Assembly (NCBI RefSeq): GCF_023155745.1
Contig: NZ_JAKNUS010000004.1
Location: forward strand, 242,887-306,886
Direction of reading: 5' to 3'
Source of the DNA: Microbacterium kunmingense
GTDB lineage: Bacteria > Actinomycetota > Actinomycetes > Actinomycetales > Microbacteriaceae
DNA: 64,000 nucleotides
Shown here: one piece after another, positions 41,640 to 49,980 of the stretch
How positions within the stretch are numbered: the first letter of the stretch is position 1
Layout of the letters: each line of letters starts with the position of its first letter
Made by a program: the position numbers and the translations under genes
Notes under the pieces: generated by a model
What the model was told of the DNA's origin: nothing
Seen by the model: only the letters and a program-made list of their open reading frames with translations
The model's database searches: none

Positions 41640-42623
41640 TCACCGGCCGAGGAGACGGCGCGGCGAGGACGCGTCCTCCCGCCGCATTCGAGCGCGGACC
41701 CCGCCGGTGACGGTCGCGTCCACGCCCGTCGACTCATGGATCGCCCCCGGCGTGTGCGGTGTCGGGGCTCCGAGGCGCGCCTCGATGCCCGCGATCCTCG
41801 CCGACAACCGATCGACCACATCCGGGGCGACGCGGGCGGCGGACAGGGCCAACCGCGCTTTGGCGCCCACCGGGCGCCACGGGCGGGGGTGGGTGCAGGA
41901 GCGGACGATCGCATCCACGACCGGTCGCGGGCTGCTCATCGCGGCCATGCGCAGCGAGTGACCGGTTCGGTTGCCGGCACGGTTCCAGAAGGGGGTGTCC
42001 AGTGCCCACGGGAGGATCGTGCTGATGCGGATGCGGCGGTCCTCCCCCGACAACCGCAGCTCCTGACGCAGCGTGCGCCCGAGGCCGGTGATCCCGGCCT
42101 TCGACGCCGCATACGAGGCCTGATACGCCAACGGCACGCTGCTCTCCACAGAGCCGACGTTGATCAGCACCCCGCCGTCCTCCTGCGTGCGGAACTGCCG
42201 GAGCGCGGCGTGCGCGCCGGCGATCACACCCGTGAGGTTGACCTCGATCACGCGTGCATGGTCGACGACCGGTACGTCCCAGAACGGCCCTATAGCGCCG
42301 ATTCCGGCATTGTTGATCCACACATCGATGCGCCCGAACCGCGCGACAGCGTCGGACGCGAGGCGGTCGACGGCAGCGGCATCGCTCACATCGGTCGGCA
42401 CGGCGATCGCGACGCCACCCCCCGCCGCGATGCGCGCCACCACGTCGTCCAGCTCCTTCCGTCGTCGAGCTGCGGCGACGACGTTGGCACCGGCCATCGC
42501 CGCCTCCCACGCGACTCCGCGTCCCACACCGGTCGTCGCCCCGGTCACGACGACGGTTTTGCCCCGGAGGCGCGTCAGTGTGCTCACCCTCTCATCGTGC
42601 GCACCCGAGGTGATCTCGGTCAC
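41640..42623 (-). CDS. Short-chain dehydrogenase/reductase
   Basis: This 327-residue SDR has the cofactor motif VVVTGATTGVGRGVAWEAA, the NNAG segment DVWINNAGIGAIGPFWD and the catalytic YxxxK in YQASYAASKAGITGL. Its long C-terminal extension is typical of the larger SDR members that act on quinones or lipids. The start is either GTG at 42623 or GTG at 42587. It precedes the lipoprotein-CDF pair by 11 bp and may share their operon. Substrate unknown. Confidence 0.85.
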   Translation of the reverse strand: MTEITSGAHDERVSTLTRLRGKTVVVTGATTGVGRGVAWEAAMAGANVVAAARRRKELDDVVARIAAGGGVAIAVPTDVSDAAAVDRLASDAVARFGRIDVWINNAGIGAIGPFWDVPVVDHARVIEVNLTGVIAGAHAALRQFRTQEDGGVLINVGSVESSVPLAYQASYAASKAGITGLGRTLRQELRLSGEDRRIRISTILPWALDTPFWNRAGNRTGHSLRMAAMSSPRPVVDAIVRSCTHPRPWRPVGAKARLALSAARVAPDVVDRLSARIAGIEARLGAPTPHTPGAIHESTGVDATVTGGVRARMRREDASSPRRLLGR

Positions 42624-42795
42624 GGGCCTTGCCAGCCGCCGTCGAGAGGGCTAGACGCCGGCATCGCGGCATCCGCCCTGCGATCGGAACGGACGCTTTA
42701 GTCCTCCGCTCGGGCGAAATCAAGTCCCGTCCGCGTTCCGGGCGCCTCTGCCCACAATGCTGCACTCACGACAGCCACGAGCCGGGGAGAATCTC

Positions 42796-43872
42796 ATGAC
42801 CAGCGACACCGCCCAACACGATCGAACGAACGCGGGCGCGCCGGACCCCGAAGCTCCGGGCAAACCCGACTCGCCCGATGACCTGACCAAGCGCTCGTGG
42901 AAGTACGTCTTCGGAAAGACCGCGCGGGAGTTCTCATCGGATCAGTGCACCGACATCGCCGCCGCCCTCACCTACTACGCGGTGCTGTCGATCTTCCCCG
43001 GCCTGGTGGCGATCTTCTCGCTCCTCGGTGTGATCGGGCAGGGGGATGCCGCGGCGAGCACGGTGCTCGAGATCGTCGACCAGGTCGCCCCCGGCGACAC
43101 GGCCGACGCGCTCCGCGGGCCGATCGAGCAGCTCGCCGGATCACCGGCCGCGGGGTTCGCGCTGATCACGGGTCTTCTCCTGGCCATCTGGTCGGCCTCC
43201 GGCTACGTCGGGGCGTTCAGCCGGGCGATGAACCGCATCTACGAGATCGAGGAGGGGCGCCCGATCTGGAAGCTCAAGCCCAGCCAGCTCCTCATCACCG
43301 TGATCGGTATCGCGCTGATCCTGGTGTGCGTGGTCATCCTGGTCGTCTCGGGGCCGGTCACCGAGGCGGTGGGTGAGGCCCTCGGCCTCGGCGAGGTCGT
43401 CCAGACGGTGTGGTCGATCGCGAAGTGGCCGGTGCTGGCCGTCATCGTGGTGCTGATGGTGGCAATCCTCTACTACGCCACCCCCAACGCCAAGCAGCCG
43501 AAGTTCCGGTGGCTGAGCCTCGGTGCTCTGCTCGCGATCGTGGTGCTGGTGCTCGCCACGGCCGGCTTCGTCTTCTACGTCGCGAACTTCTCCAATTACG
43601 ACCGCACCTATGGGTCGCTGGCCGGGGTCATCGTCTTCCTGCTGTGGCTGTGGATCGCGAACCTCGCCCTGCTGTTCGGCGCCGAATTCGACGCGGAACT
43701 CGAGCGCGGTCGTCAGCTGCAGGGCGGCATCGCCGCCGAGGAGGACATCCAGTTGCCGCCGCGCGACACCCGCAAGAGCGACAAGGCCGCCGAGAAGGAG
43801 CGCCAGGATGTCGAGGAGGGCAGGCGTCTGCGCACGGAGGCTGCGCGATCGGGCGGTTCAGGCGAGGAATGA
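42796..43872 (+). CDS. YihY/BrkB-family inner membrane protein
   Basis: This 358-residue protein has a charged N-terminus, CTDIAAALTYYAVLSIFPGL, IWSASGYVGAFSRAMNRIY and YYATPNAKQPKFRWLSLGA, all hallmarks of the YihY/BrkB family, with six membrane helices and a charged Lys/Glu-rich tail. It was once called ribonuclease BN in error; its role is unknown, perhaps lipid or envelope related. ATG at 42796 follows GGGGAG. Its 3' end overlaps the convergent DUF72 gene by 15 bp. Confidence 0.92.
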   Translation: MTSDTAQHDRTNAGAPDPEAPGKPDSPDDLTKRSWKYVFGKTAREFSSDQCTDIAAALTYYAVLSIFPGLVAIFSLLGVIGQGDAAASTVLEIVDQVAPGDTADALRGPIEQLAGSPAAGFALITGLLLAIWSASGYVGAFSRAMNRIYEIEEGRPIWKLKPSQLLITVIGIALILVCVVILVVSGPVTEAVGEALGLGEVVQTVWSIAKWPVLAVIVVLMVAILYYATPNAKQPKFRWLSLGALLAIVVLVLATAGFVFYVANFSNYDRTYGSLAGVIVFLLWLWIANLALLFGAEFDAELERGRQLQGGIAAEEDIQLPPRDTRKSDKAAEKERQDVEEGRRLRTEAARSGGSGEE

Positions 43873-44580
43873 CCGGAGCGTTCGAGCATTGCGCACCGCG
43901 TGGCCGGCGCCGTCGTTGTTGAAGTAGGCGTACACGTCTCGGCCGTGCGCTTCCCACTCGCGGATCCGGTCAGCCCACCACGACAGGTCGGCGTCGGAGT
44001 ACGACCCCGCGTACAGGGCGCCTGTGTCGGGGCCGTGCAGCCGCACGTACACCAGGGGCGCGGTGGCACGGAGGATGCACTCCAGCCGGGCCCCGCTCAT
44101 GACGCAGTAGGCCGCACCTCGGCGCTCGAGCATGGCGAAGACCTCGTCATGATGCCACGACGGGTGGCGGAACTCCACCACCGGCCTCATCCACGTCGGA
44201 GTGCGAGCGAGAAACCAGTCGAGTCGCTCGTCATCCCGTTCGAGATCGGGCGGCAGCTGCACCAGAAGCGGACCACGCCGGTCGGCGAGGGCGTGGAGGC
44301 CGCGGGCCATCCGCTCGAGCCACACCTCGGGCTGAAACAGCTTCCGCGCGTGCGTGAGCCCCCGGGGAGCCTTCACCGCCATCTGGAATCCCTGCGGGGT
44401 CCGCTCGCGCCAGCCGGCGAAGGTCGTGTCGCGCGCCCAGTGGTAGAACGTGGCGTTGACCTCGACGGTGTCGAACGCAGCGACGTAGTGCGCCAGCCTG
44501 TGGCGCGAGGCGAGTCCCGGCGGGTAGAGCACGCCGTTCCAATGGTCGTAGCTCCACCCCGACGTCCCGATGTGCGCCAT
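43858..44580 (-). CDS. DUF72-family protein (YecE-like)
   Basis: This 240-residue TIM-barrel-like protein has IGTSGWSYDHWNGVLYPPGL, FDTVEVNATFYHWA, GPLLVQLPPDL and VVEFRHPSWHHDEV, all standard for DUF72. The biochemical function of the family is not established. ATG at 44580. Convergent overlap with yihY is noted above. Confidence 0.9.
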   Translation of the reverse strand: MAHIGTSGWSYDHWNGVLYPPGLASRHRLAHYVAAFDTVEVNATFYHWARDTTFAGWRERTPQGFQMAVKAPRGLTHARKLFQPEVWLERMARGLHALADRRGPLLVQLPPDLERDDERLDWFLARTPTWMRPVVEFRHPSWHHDEVFAMLERRGAAYCVMSGARLECILRATAPLVYVRLHGPDTGALYAGSYSDADLSWWADRIREWEAHGRDVYAYFNNDGAGHAVRNARTLRSFLA

Positions 44581-44606
44581 TCCGTGTGGCGGTGTCGGTC
44601 CGCCGC

Positions 44607-45275
44607 CTACGGCGCGGCGGACGTGCTCGCGGCGAGTCCGACGCGGTCGACCCGGCGATGGAAGCGCATCCCGGCCATCCCGCCGAGGACAGCGCCGATG
44701 AGCGCGACGAGCGCGGCGCCGATGGCGGTGAGGATGCCGGTGAGCGTGGCCGTCTCGGGTGTGACGGGGATGCGCGGGAAACTGTCGAGAGCCGCCAGGA
44801 CGTCCCACTGGCTGCCGGCGATCGCGGTGATGATCGCCACCACGACGGCCACCACGATCGCCCAGATCCAGACGGCGATGCCCTGCTTCGCTCCACTGAA
44901 CCGCGCCATCCGCCCCGCGACGTACCCGCCGGCGAAGTAGGCGATCAACAGCACCAGCCCGATGACCACGGCCCCGACCACCGTGGTGACGACGGGATTT
45001 GCCGCAGCGTCGTCCGCCGCGTCGTCGATGGTGCCGGTCTGCAGCCCGACCGCGCCGGCGATCGAGGCGACGAGCGCCGTCAACAGCACTGCGGTGCCGG
45101 TCGCGGTGAGCCAGCCGAAGAATGCCGATCCGAACTTCATCCCCCCGAAGCGCTCGCGTTCGCGAGCGAGCACGTCTTCGCGGAGGTGCGCGGGGTTCCC
45201 GGGCCGCGCTTCGGTGGGCCGTGGGTCGCGGCGGTCGTCGGCGCGATTCGGTCGGTCATCGGTCGGGGATGTCAT
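44607..45275 (-). CDS. Four-helix membrane protein of unknown function
   Basis: This 222-residue protein has a charged N-terminus and four predicted helices (AFFGWLTATGTAVLLTALVA; VVGAVVIGLVLLIAYFAGGY; AVWIWAIVVAVVVAIITAIA; LTAIGAALVALIGAVLGGMA), with GGYVAGRMARFSGAKQG as a conserved loop. I do not recognise a function. ATG at 45275 is preceded by TACCGT 7 bases upstream and lacks a ribosome-binding site, again a leaderless pattern. Confidence 0.7.
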   Translation of the reverse strand: MTSPTDDRPNRADDRRDPRPTEARPGNPAHLREDVLARERERFGGMKFGSAFFGWLTATGTAVLLTALVASIAGAVGLQTGTIDDAADDAAANPVVTTVVGAVVIGLVLLIAYFAGGYVAGRMARFSGAKQGIAVWIWAIVVAVVVAIITAIAGSQWDVLAALDSFPRIPVTPETATLTGILTAIGAALVALIGAVLGGMAGMRFHRRVDRVGLAASTSAAP

Positions 45276-45487
45276 GCCCGCGACGGTAATGAGCGGAGTC
45301 CACACCCGTCTCCGGGGTTGCGGGTTCGGCCGCGCCGTCGTATTCTCCGGCCCGCCTCGCACCTCTTCTCTCGCGCGTACGGCTAGCGATCGGCGTTCGA
45401 TTTGGCAAGGGGGATCTGCGTTCCGATCCGCCCGCGTAGGAATGGCGGTCACCCCGTTCGGATCGAGCGGGTCGGAAAGGAAGAGCT

Positions 45488-46210
45488 ATGTCGAACTACG
45501 ACGACACGAGTGTGTCGGGACCGACCAGTGGCGGGTCGATGGGCTCAGCGGGCACCGTCGATACGGCCAAGCACGAGGCATCCGATCTGGCGCACACCGC
45601 AGGCGACCAGGCCAAGGGTGTCGTCGACACCGCCAGGAGCGAGGTCTCCTCCGTCGCCCACGAGGCGAAGTACCAGGCCAAGGATCTGCTCGCCCAGTCG
45701 CAGCAGGAGATGAAGGAGCAGGCCCGTACGCAGCAGCAGCGTATCGCCGGCGGCCTTCGCACGGTCGGCGGCGACCTCGAGAGCATGGCCGACGGCGCGG
45801 CGTCCGATTCTCTGGCCAGCGATCTGGTGCGCCAGGTGTCCAGCCGGGTCTCCAGCGCCGCCGCATGGCTCGATGGCCGCGAGCCGGCCGACGTGCTGAA
45901 CGAGGTCAAGCGCTTCGCCCGGCGTCGCCCCGCGGTGTTCATCCTGAGCGCCGCGATCGCCGGGGTCGTCGTCGGTCGGCTCACCAGGGCCCTCGCGACG
46001 AACGCCGCCGACGCGAAGAAGGCGGATGCCTCGGGCGCGGCCGCGCCGACGGCGGCGCCGGTCTCCGACGCGACCTTCGAGACGTCGCCGATCGGTGGCG
46101 CGGAGGAAGACGTCCTGGTCGCGGAGCAGACACCGATCTACGCGCAGTCGACAGCCGGCGCCGCGGCGCCGATCAGGGAGGGCGGCGATGAGCGTCCCTA
46201 CTCCGTCTGA
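45488..46210 (+). CDS. Alanine-rich amphipathic-helix protein with one membrane helix
   Basis: This 240-residue protein has a long N-terminal region of amphipathic repeats (HEASDLAHTAGDQAKGVVD, RSEVSSVAHEAKYQAKDLL), similar to LEA-like or apolipoprotein-like helices, and one membrane segment (PAVFILSAAIAGVVVGRL). ATG at 45488 has GGAAAGGAAG upstream. It is the first gene of an operon with the YqjE-like and DUF3618 proteins; in actinobacteria this trio is a cell-envelope or stress set of unknown mechanism. Confidence 0.75.
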   Translation: MSNYDDTSVSGPTSGGSMGSAGTVDTAKHEASDLAHTAGDQAKGVVDTARSEVSSVAHEAKYQAKDLLAQSQQEMKEQARTQQQRIAGGLRTVGGDLESMADGAASDSLASDLVRQVSSRVSSAAAWLDGREPADVLNEVKRFARRRPAVFILSAAIAGVVVGRLTRALATNAADAKKADASGAAAPTAAPVSDATFETSPIGGAEEDVLVAEQTPIYAQSTAGAAAPIREGGDERPYSV

Positions 46211-46601
46211 ACAGAAGGCCGCCACGACCTCGCTCGGCGACCTGCTGGGCGAGGTGACGAGAGACCTTTCGACGCTGATGCGCCAGGAGGTGGCTCTCGC
46301 CAAGGCCGAGCTGAAGGAATCTGCCGGCAAGACCGCCAAGGGCGCCGGTGAACTCGGCGGCGCCGCGTACGCCGCCATGATGGCGATCTTCTTCCTGTCC
46401 GTCGCACTGTGGTGGGCGCTGTCCCTCCTCATCGGCGGCGGCTGGGCTGCCGTCATCGTGGCTGTGATCTGGGCGGTCATCGCCCTGATCCTCTTCTCGG
46501 TCGGACGCACCGAGATGAAGAAAGTGCAGGGGGCTCCGCAGACCGTGGAGACCCTCAAGGAGATCCCCGAAACGTTGAAGAGGAATGAGGAGAACCGATG
46601 A
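46188..46601 (+). CDS. YqjE/phage-holin-superfamily membrane protein
   Basis: This 137-residue protein has an amphipathic N-terminus (GDLLGEVTRDLSTLMRQEVA, then LAKAELKES) and two adjacent membrane helices (AAYAAMMAIFFLSVALWWAL, GGWAAVIVAVIWAVIALIL), the YqjE/holin-superfamily-6 pattern. It overlaps the upstream gene by 23 bp and the DUF3618 gene by four bases. It is not evidence for a prophage; the family is a normal chromosomal envelope component. Confidence 0.85.
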   Translation: MSVPTPSEQKAATTSLGDLLGEVTRDLSTLMRQEVALAKAELKESAGKTAKGAGELGGAAYAAMMAIFFLSVALWWALSLLIGGGWAAVIVAVIWAVIALILFSVGRTEMKKVQGAPQTVETLKEIPETLKRNEENR

Positions 46602-47158
46602 GTGATTCACCGGAAGCGATCCGTGCCGACATCGAGCGCACCCGCCGGGAGCTCGGCGGCGACGTCGACGCGCTGGCCGACAAGGTGTCGCCGGCGAAGA
46701 TCATGGAGCGGCGCACGACCGCGGTGAAGGATGCGGTCGGCTCGGTCCGTGATCGCATCATGGGAGCTGCGGATGACGCGGGCTCCACCTTGTCCGGCGC
46801 CGGCGACGCGGTCGGCTCCGCGACCCATCGGGTTGCGGCGAAGGCCGAGGGCAACCCGCTGGCCGTGGGTCTGATGGCCTTCGCCGCAGGGCTGCTCGTC
46901 GCCTCCCTCGTTCCCGCGTCGGCGAAGGAGAAGGAGCTCGCCGACACCGTGAAGGACAAGGCGCAGCCGCTCGTTGACGAGGTGACCGATGTGGCGAAGG
47001 AGGCCGGCGCGCACCTGAAGGAGCCTGCCAAGGAGGCTGCCGCCGCAGTGAAGGATTCGGCGGCCGAGTCGGTCGAGGCCGTCAAGGAGCAGACCGCCGC
47101 GGCCACGTCGGAAGTGAAGGATCAGGCCGCCGCATCCCGCGAGCATCTCGCGGGCTGA
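46598..47158 (+). CDS. DUF3618-family protein
   Basis: This 186-residue protein starts with the DUF3618 signature EAIRADIERTRRELGGDVDA and has a membrane helix (LAVGLMAFAAGLLVASLVP) followed by a Lys/Glu/Ala-rich helical tail with 11-residue-like repeats (VKDKAQPLVDEVTDVAKEAG). Its ATG overlaps the YqjE stop (ATGA). A strong terminator-like hairpin follows at 47171-47204, ending the operon. Confidence 0.85.
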   Translation: MSDSPEAIRADIERTRRELGGDVDALADKVSPAKIMERRTTAVKDAVGSVRDRIMGAADDAGSTLSGAGDAVGSATHRVAAKAEGNPLAVGLMAFAAGLLVASLVPASAKEKELADTVKDKAQPLVDEVTDVAKEAGAHLKEPAKEAAAAVKDSAAESVEAVKEQTAAATSEVKDQAAASREHLAG

Positions 47159-47170
47159 CGTCAGCCGTGA

Positions 47171-47204
47171 ACGGGTGGTGCCGGGGCTGCCCGGCGCCAC
47201 CCGT
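47171..47204 (+). terminator. Terminator-like hairpin after the DUF3618 gene
   Basis: ACGGGTGGTGCCGGG and CCCGGCGCCACCCGT pair at 14 of 15 positions around GCTG, starting 12 bp after the stop codon. There is no T-run. Confidence 0.6.
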
Positions 47205-47222
47205 CTCTGAGGAGAAGGCGAC

Positions 47223-47561
47223 ATGCGACGACTGCACTATGCGGGCACCTACGTTCTGACACCCGACGATGTGAGCACGGCATTGCTGCGCTACGCGCGC
47301 GCGCTGGCGGAGACCCATTCTTCGGATGTGGTGTCGATCCCCGTCCTGGAAGAGGGCGGGGCGCGCGGCTGGGCGCACTTCCTGATCGGTCCCGCGAGCC
47401 AGCTGTATTCGACGCCGGTCGCGGAAGCGGTGGAGGAGATCGAGGAGCCGGAGCTCGTCCAAGAACTCGAGCGACGTGCCAACCGTCTCCAACCTGGAGC
47501 CGCGGAGTGGCCGGATCTTCTGCACGAGGAGGACGGGGTCTTCGGGGAGGACGACTTTTGA
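47223..47561 (+). CDS. Hypothetical protein (112 aa)
   Basis: I do not recognise this protein. It is small, acidic and soluble (starts RRLHYAGTYVLTPDDVSTAL, ends HEEDGVFGEDDF), with an alpha/beta look. ATG at 47223 has TGAGGAGAAGG upstream. Its stop codon forms part of a terminator-like hairpin, so it is probably monocistronic. It lies beside the small DUF7882-like gene group. Confidence 0.65.
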   Translation: MRRLHYAGTYVLTPDDVSTALLRYARALAETHSSDVVSIPVLEEGGARGWAHFLIGPASQLYSTPVAEAVEEIEEPELVQELERRANRLQPGAAEWPDLLHEEDGVFGEDDF

Positions 47562-47600
47562 CCGCGCGCGCCCGCTATCACCGCGGGCACGGCGCGGTCA
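47559..47600 (+). terminator. Terminator-like hairpin including a stop codon
   Basis: TGACCGCGCGCGCCCGC pairs with GCGGGCACGGCGCGGTCA; the TGA stop of the upstream gene is the base of the stem. Confidence 0.55.
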
Positions 47601-47686
47601 AGGCTGTTGCCTGCGCGCCGGTGCGCCGCGCACGGTGAGAGTGGACATCGCCCCTGCCCACGAACACCGAGAGAAGGAGGTGCCCG

Positions 47687-48019
47687 GTGGGAAAGTTCAT
47701 CTACGACGGCCTCGTGAAGGTCGATTTCGAAGACCGTCTACTGCTTCACCTGCAGATGGTGATCGCCGCGAAACTGCGCCGTGGCGAGGCGTTCAACTTC
47801 ACCTGGAAAGACGACAGCAGCATCGGCGACGGCCGGACGACCGTGTGGGTGCACCCGCGGTGCTCCATCGTCTACAAGTTCTACGGCAGCCGCCGTCCGG
47901 CCGTGAACCGGGCGTGGATCGAGGCTTTGGCCTACACGGCCAACTCGCCGACCGGGCTCTACATCGTCCCCGAACCGCAGAGCGACCAGCTTCGCCTCGA
48001 CGAGGTGGGGGTGATCTGA
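47687..48019 (+). CDS. DUF7882-like small protein (110 aa)
   Basis: The protein reads GKFIYDGLVKVDFEDRLLLH, LRRGEAFNFTWKDDSSIGDG, TTVWVHPRCSIVYKFYGSR and LAYTANSPTGLYIVPEP. I recall this as a multicopy Microbacteriaceae family often mislabelled as ATP-dependent DNA ligase; no ligase motif (KxDG) is present. The function is unknown. GTG at 47687 has AGAAGGAGG upstream. It shares one base with the next gene, so the two are translated together. Confidence 0.7.
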   Translation: MGKFIYDGLVKVDFEDRLLLHLQMVIAAKLRRGEAFNFTWKDDSSIGDGRTTVWVHPRCSIVYKFYGSRRPAVNRAWIEALAYTANSPTGLYIVPEPQSDQLRLDEVGVI

Positions 48020-48249
48020 TGAAACGCATCGACATCATCTACGGCGGCCAGCTCTTCAGCGTCGGCGGCCGGACGCCGGAAGATCTCACCCGTGAGATCA
48101 CCCAGGCGGTCGCCGACCACGGGGGGTGGCTGACGGTCAACGACGGGGAGGGTGAACGGCGAGAGGCGCTTCTCTTCATCGGGCCCGGGGTGCCTATCGC
48201 CGTGGTGCCGATCCCCGATCCGCCCGAGACGGCGGCCGGCCGGGCGTGA
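48019..48249 (+). CDS. Small partner protein (76 aa) of the DUF7882-like gene
   Basis: I do not recognise a family. The protein starts KRIDIIYGGQLFSVGGRTPE and has REITQAVADHGGWLTVNDG and a proline-rich end. It overlaps the DUF7882-like gene by one base (TGATG). In related genomes these two small genes usually travel together, which I recall but cannot check here. Confidence 0.65.
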   Translation: MKRIDIIYGGQLFSVGGRTPEDLTREITQAVADHGGWLTVNDGEGERREALLFIGPGVPIAVVPIPDPPETAAGRA

Positions 48250-48283
48250 CGGCAGTGTGACCTCCCCTTGCGGATCACCGCTC

Positions 48284-48347
48284 GCGTACACCGCCAATCA
48301 GCCGACCGGCCTTCACGCCGTCCCCGAACCACTGTCCGAGGGGGCGG
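48284..48347 (+). pseudogene. Remnant of a second DUF7882-like gene
   Basis: In one frame this stretch reads LAYTANQPTGLHAVPEPLS, which closely matches LAYTANSPTGLYIVPEPQS near the end of the intact DUF7882-like protein at 47687-48019. No longer reading frame surrounds it, so it is a fragment left by duplication or recombination. Confidence 0.6.
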
Positions 48348-48520
48348 GGCACCTCGATCGAGAGCTGGTCCCGGGCGGCGTCCGATAGCAGCCATCCGTG
48401 GGATCGGCGCTCAGCGGCACCGCCCGTCATCGGACGCGGGCTTCGCGGACGCAGACAGAAACCGGCGCTGGCGCCACGGCTCATGGCGCCAAAGGGCGCC
48501 GCCGGTACTGCGTGATCGGT

Positions 48521-48526
48521 TACCGT
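48521..48526 (+). promoter_or_regulatory. Predicted -10 box of leaderless pdxH
   Basis: TACCGT ends 7 bases before the GTG at 48534, with no ribosome-binding site between them. Confidence 0.4.
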
Positions 48527-48533
48527 CGGTGCT

Positions 48534-49181
48534 GTGACCGATCCGCTCGCTCGACACACCGACTACGGCAACAAGAGCCTGGATGAATCGGATGTCGCGC
48601 ACGACCCGATCGCACAGTTCTCATCGTGGCTCGCGGAGGCGGCGGACCGCGGCGTCTACGAACCCAACGCGATGGTGCTCGGCACTGTCGATGCGGACGG
48701 CGCACCCTCGAGTCGCACCGTGCTCCTGCGCGCCATCGACGCCGACGGGTTCGTTTTCTACACCGATCGGTCCTCACGGAAGGGGCGGGCCCTCGCCGCG
48801 CATCCCGTCGCGACCCTTCTCTTTCCCTGGTACACGCTGCACAGGCAGGTGAGCGTCACCGGCGAGGTTTCGCCGGTCGAGGATGCCGAGTCCGATGCGT
48901 ACTGGGCCTCACGACCGCAAGGCTCTCGGGTGGCGGGGACGGCGAGCCATCAGTCGCAGCCCATCGGGTCGCGCGCCGAGCTCGAGGCACGGGTGGCGGA
49001 GGTCGAGGTGGAGTACCCCGAGGGGCGCGATGTGCCCCGACCGGGGCGGTGGGGCGGCTACCGCCTGCGTCCCCGCCGTATCGAGTTCTGGCAGGGCCGC
49101 ACTTCGCGCCTGCATGACCGGCTCGTGTTCACGCGCGCGGGCGACGGGACCGAGTGGACCGTCGAACGCCTGCAACCGTGA
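48534..49181 (+). CDS. pdxH: Pyridoxamine 5'-phosphate oxidase PdxH
   Basis: PdxH makes pyridoxal 5'-phosphate from the pyridoxine or pyridoxamine phosphates using FMN and oxygen. The 215-residue protein has the FMN-binding PSSRTVLLRAIDADGFVFYT and SRKGRALAAHPVATLLFPW, and the C-terminal signature GRWGGYRLRPRRIEFWQG. GTG at 48534 looks leaderless. It overlaps the following hydrolase remnant by GTGA. Confidence 0.95.
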   Translation: MTDPLARHTDYGNKSLDESDVAHDPIAQFSSWLAEAADRGVYEPNAMVLGTVDADGAPSSRTVLLRAIDADGFVFYTDRSSRKGRALAAHPVATLLFPWYTLHRQVSVTGEVSPVEDAESDAYWASRPQGSRVAGTASHQSQPIGSRAELEARVAEVEVEYPEGRDVPRPGRWGGYRLRPRRIEFWQGRTSRLHDRLVFTRAGDGTEWTVERLQP

Positions 49182-49724
49182 GCGAGCCACTCGTCGTCCT
49201 CCTCCACGGCTGGCCGGGGCTTCCTTCCGATTACGACGACGTCGTCGCGCGGCTCACCGGTGTTCGCTGTGCGGTGCCCGCTCTCGCCGGGTTCGGAGAC
49301 GCATACGCTGGGCGGATAGAGCCAAAAGCGGCCTCCGCGGACGCCCACGCGTCGCGCCTTCTCGCCGCGCTACCTGAGGGGGTTCCCCTCATCGCGGTCG
49401 GCTACGACATCGGAAGTCGGGTCGCACAGGCCATGCTCCGAGCGGAGCCCGGGGAGATTCGTCGGAGCGGTTCTCACGCCCGGCTATCCCGGTATCGGCG
49501 ACAACGTCGGGTACATGGGCACGCACGTGATCGACACACCGACGACGATGCTGTGGCAGGAGAGCGACCCGTTGTTTCCGCTGGACTGGGCGGATGAGCT
49601 CGGGGCCTGGTTCACCGACGTCGAGCTGCGCCCGGTCGCTTCGGGCCACTTCGTTCCACTCGAGGCGCCGGGCGAGGTCTCCGACGCGATCCAGCGACAC
49701 TTGCGTCGCTGGATCGATCCGTGA
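49178..49724 (+). pseudogene. Alpha/beta hydrolase, frameshifted with an internal deletion
   Basis: The first frame, from GTG at 49178, gives a normal alpha/beta-hydrolase start (LVVLLHGWPGLPSDYDDVV, then GYDIGSRVAQAM). It loses similarity near 49450. A second frame continues with GAVLTPGYPGIGDNVGYMG and then the family end (LWQESDPLFPLDW ... SGHFVPLEAPGEV) to a stop at 49724. Full-length relatives have about 100 more residues between those parts, covering the cap. The gene therefore carries a frameshift near 49450-49460 and an internal deletion near 49515. Confidence 0.72.
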
Positions 49725-49792
49725 TCGGGGCTATCGCTCCCCCTTGTCTGCTACTCGCGGATTCCACTGCGAGCACCGATGCGGAAAAGCGA

Positions 49793-49833
49793 AAGCCCGG
49801 CGATCCCAGTGTTCAAATGGGTTCGCGGGGCTT
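49793..49833 (-). terminator. Terminator hairpin next to the tRNA-Ser 3' fragment
   Basis: AAGCCCGGCGATCCCA and TGGGTTCGCGGGGCTT pair at 14 of 16 positions around GTGTTCAAA. On the minus strand it is followed by CGCTTTTCC and lies 6 bp past the tRNA-Ser-like 3' end, as expected for the original terminator of that tRNA gene. Confidence 0.6.
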
Positions 49834-49839
49834 CGACGA

Positions 49840-49980
49840 TGGCGGTGACGGTGGGATTTGAACTCATAGCCCACGGTCTTTCGCGGGTGTACAGGATCGT
49901 CCAGGCCCGTGTTTCTGCGGATCGCTAGGTTTCGCTGATGTGCCCGGTGGGTCAAATTGCAACGGATTCTTTCTCGGCGG
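49840..49980 (-). repeat. Island border repeat 1, starting with a tRNA-Ser 3' end
   Basis: On the minus strand the block ends in AGTTCAAATCCCACCG followed by TCACCGCCA: the T-loop, acceptor strand and CCA of an actinobacterial tRNA-Ser (49840-49866), without the rest of the tRNA. The next 110 bp (CCCACGGTCTTTCGCGGGTG and beyond, up to TTCTTTCTCGGCGG) resemble the copy at 62903-63040. A tRNA 3' end with its terminator on one side and unrelated genes on the other is the usual look of a phage-type integration site. Confidence 0.65.

Noticed and set aside
46188..46601. Prophage, suggested by a holin-superfamily protein
   Set aside because: YqjE-type proteins are ordinary chromosomal envelope proteins and no other phage gene is nearby.
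47687..48019. ATP-dependent DNA ligase
   Set aside because: Such small Microbacteriaceae proteins are sometimes labelled this way, but the KxDG nucleotidyltransferase motif and the necessary length are absent.
49840..49926. Functional tRNA-Ser gene
   Set aside because: Only the 3' acceptor strand and T-loop are recognisable; T-stem pairing is lost and no anticodon arm or 5' acceptor strand follows.
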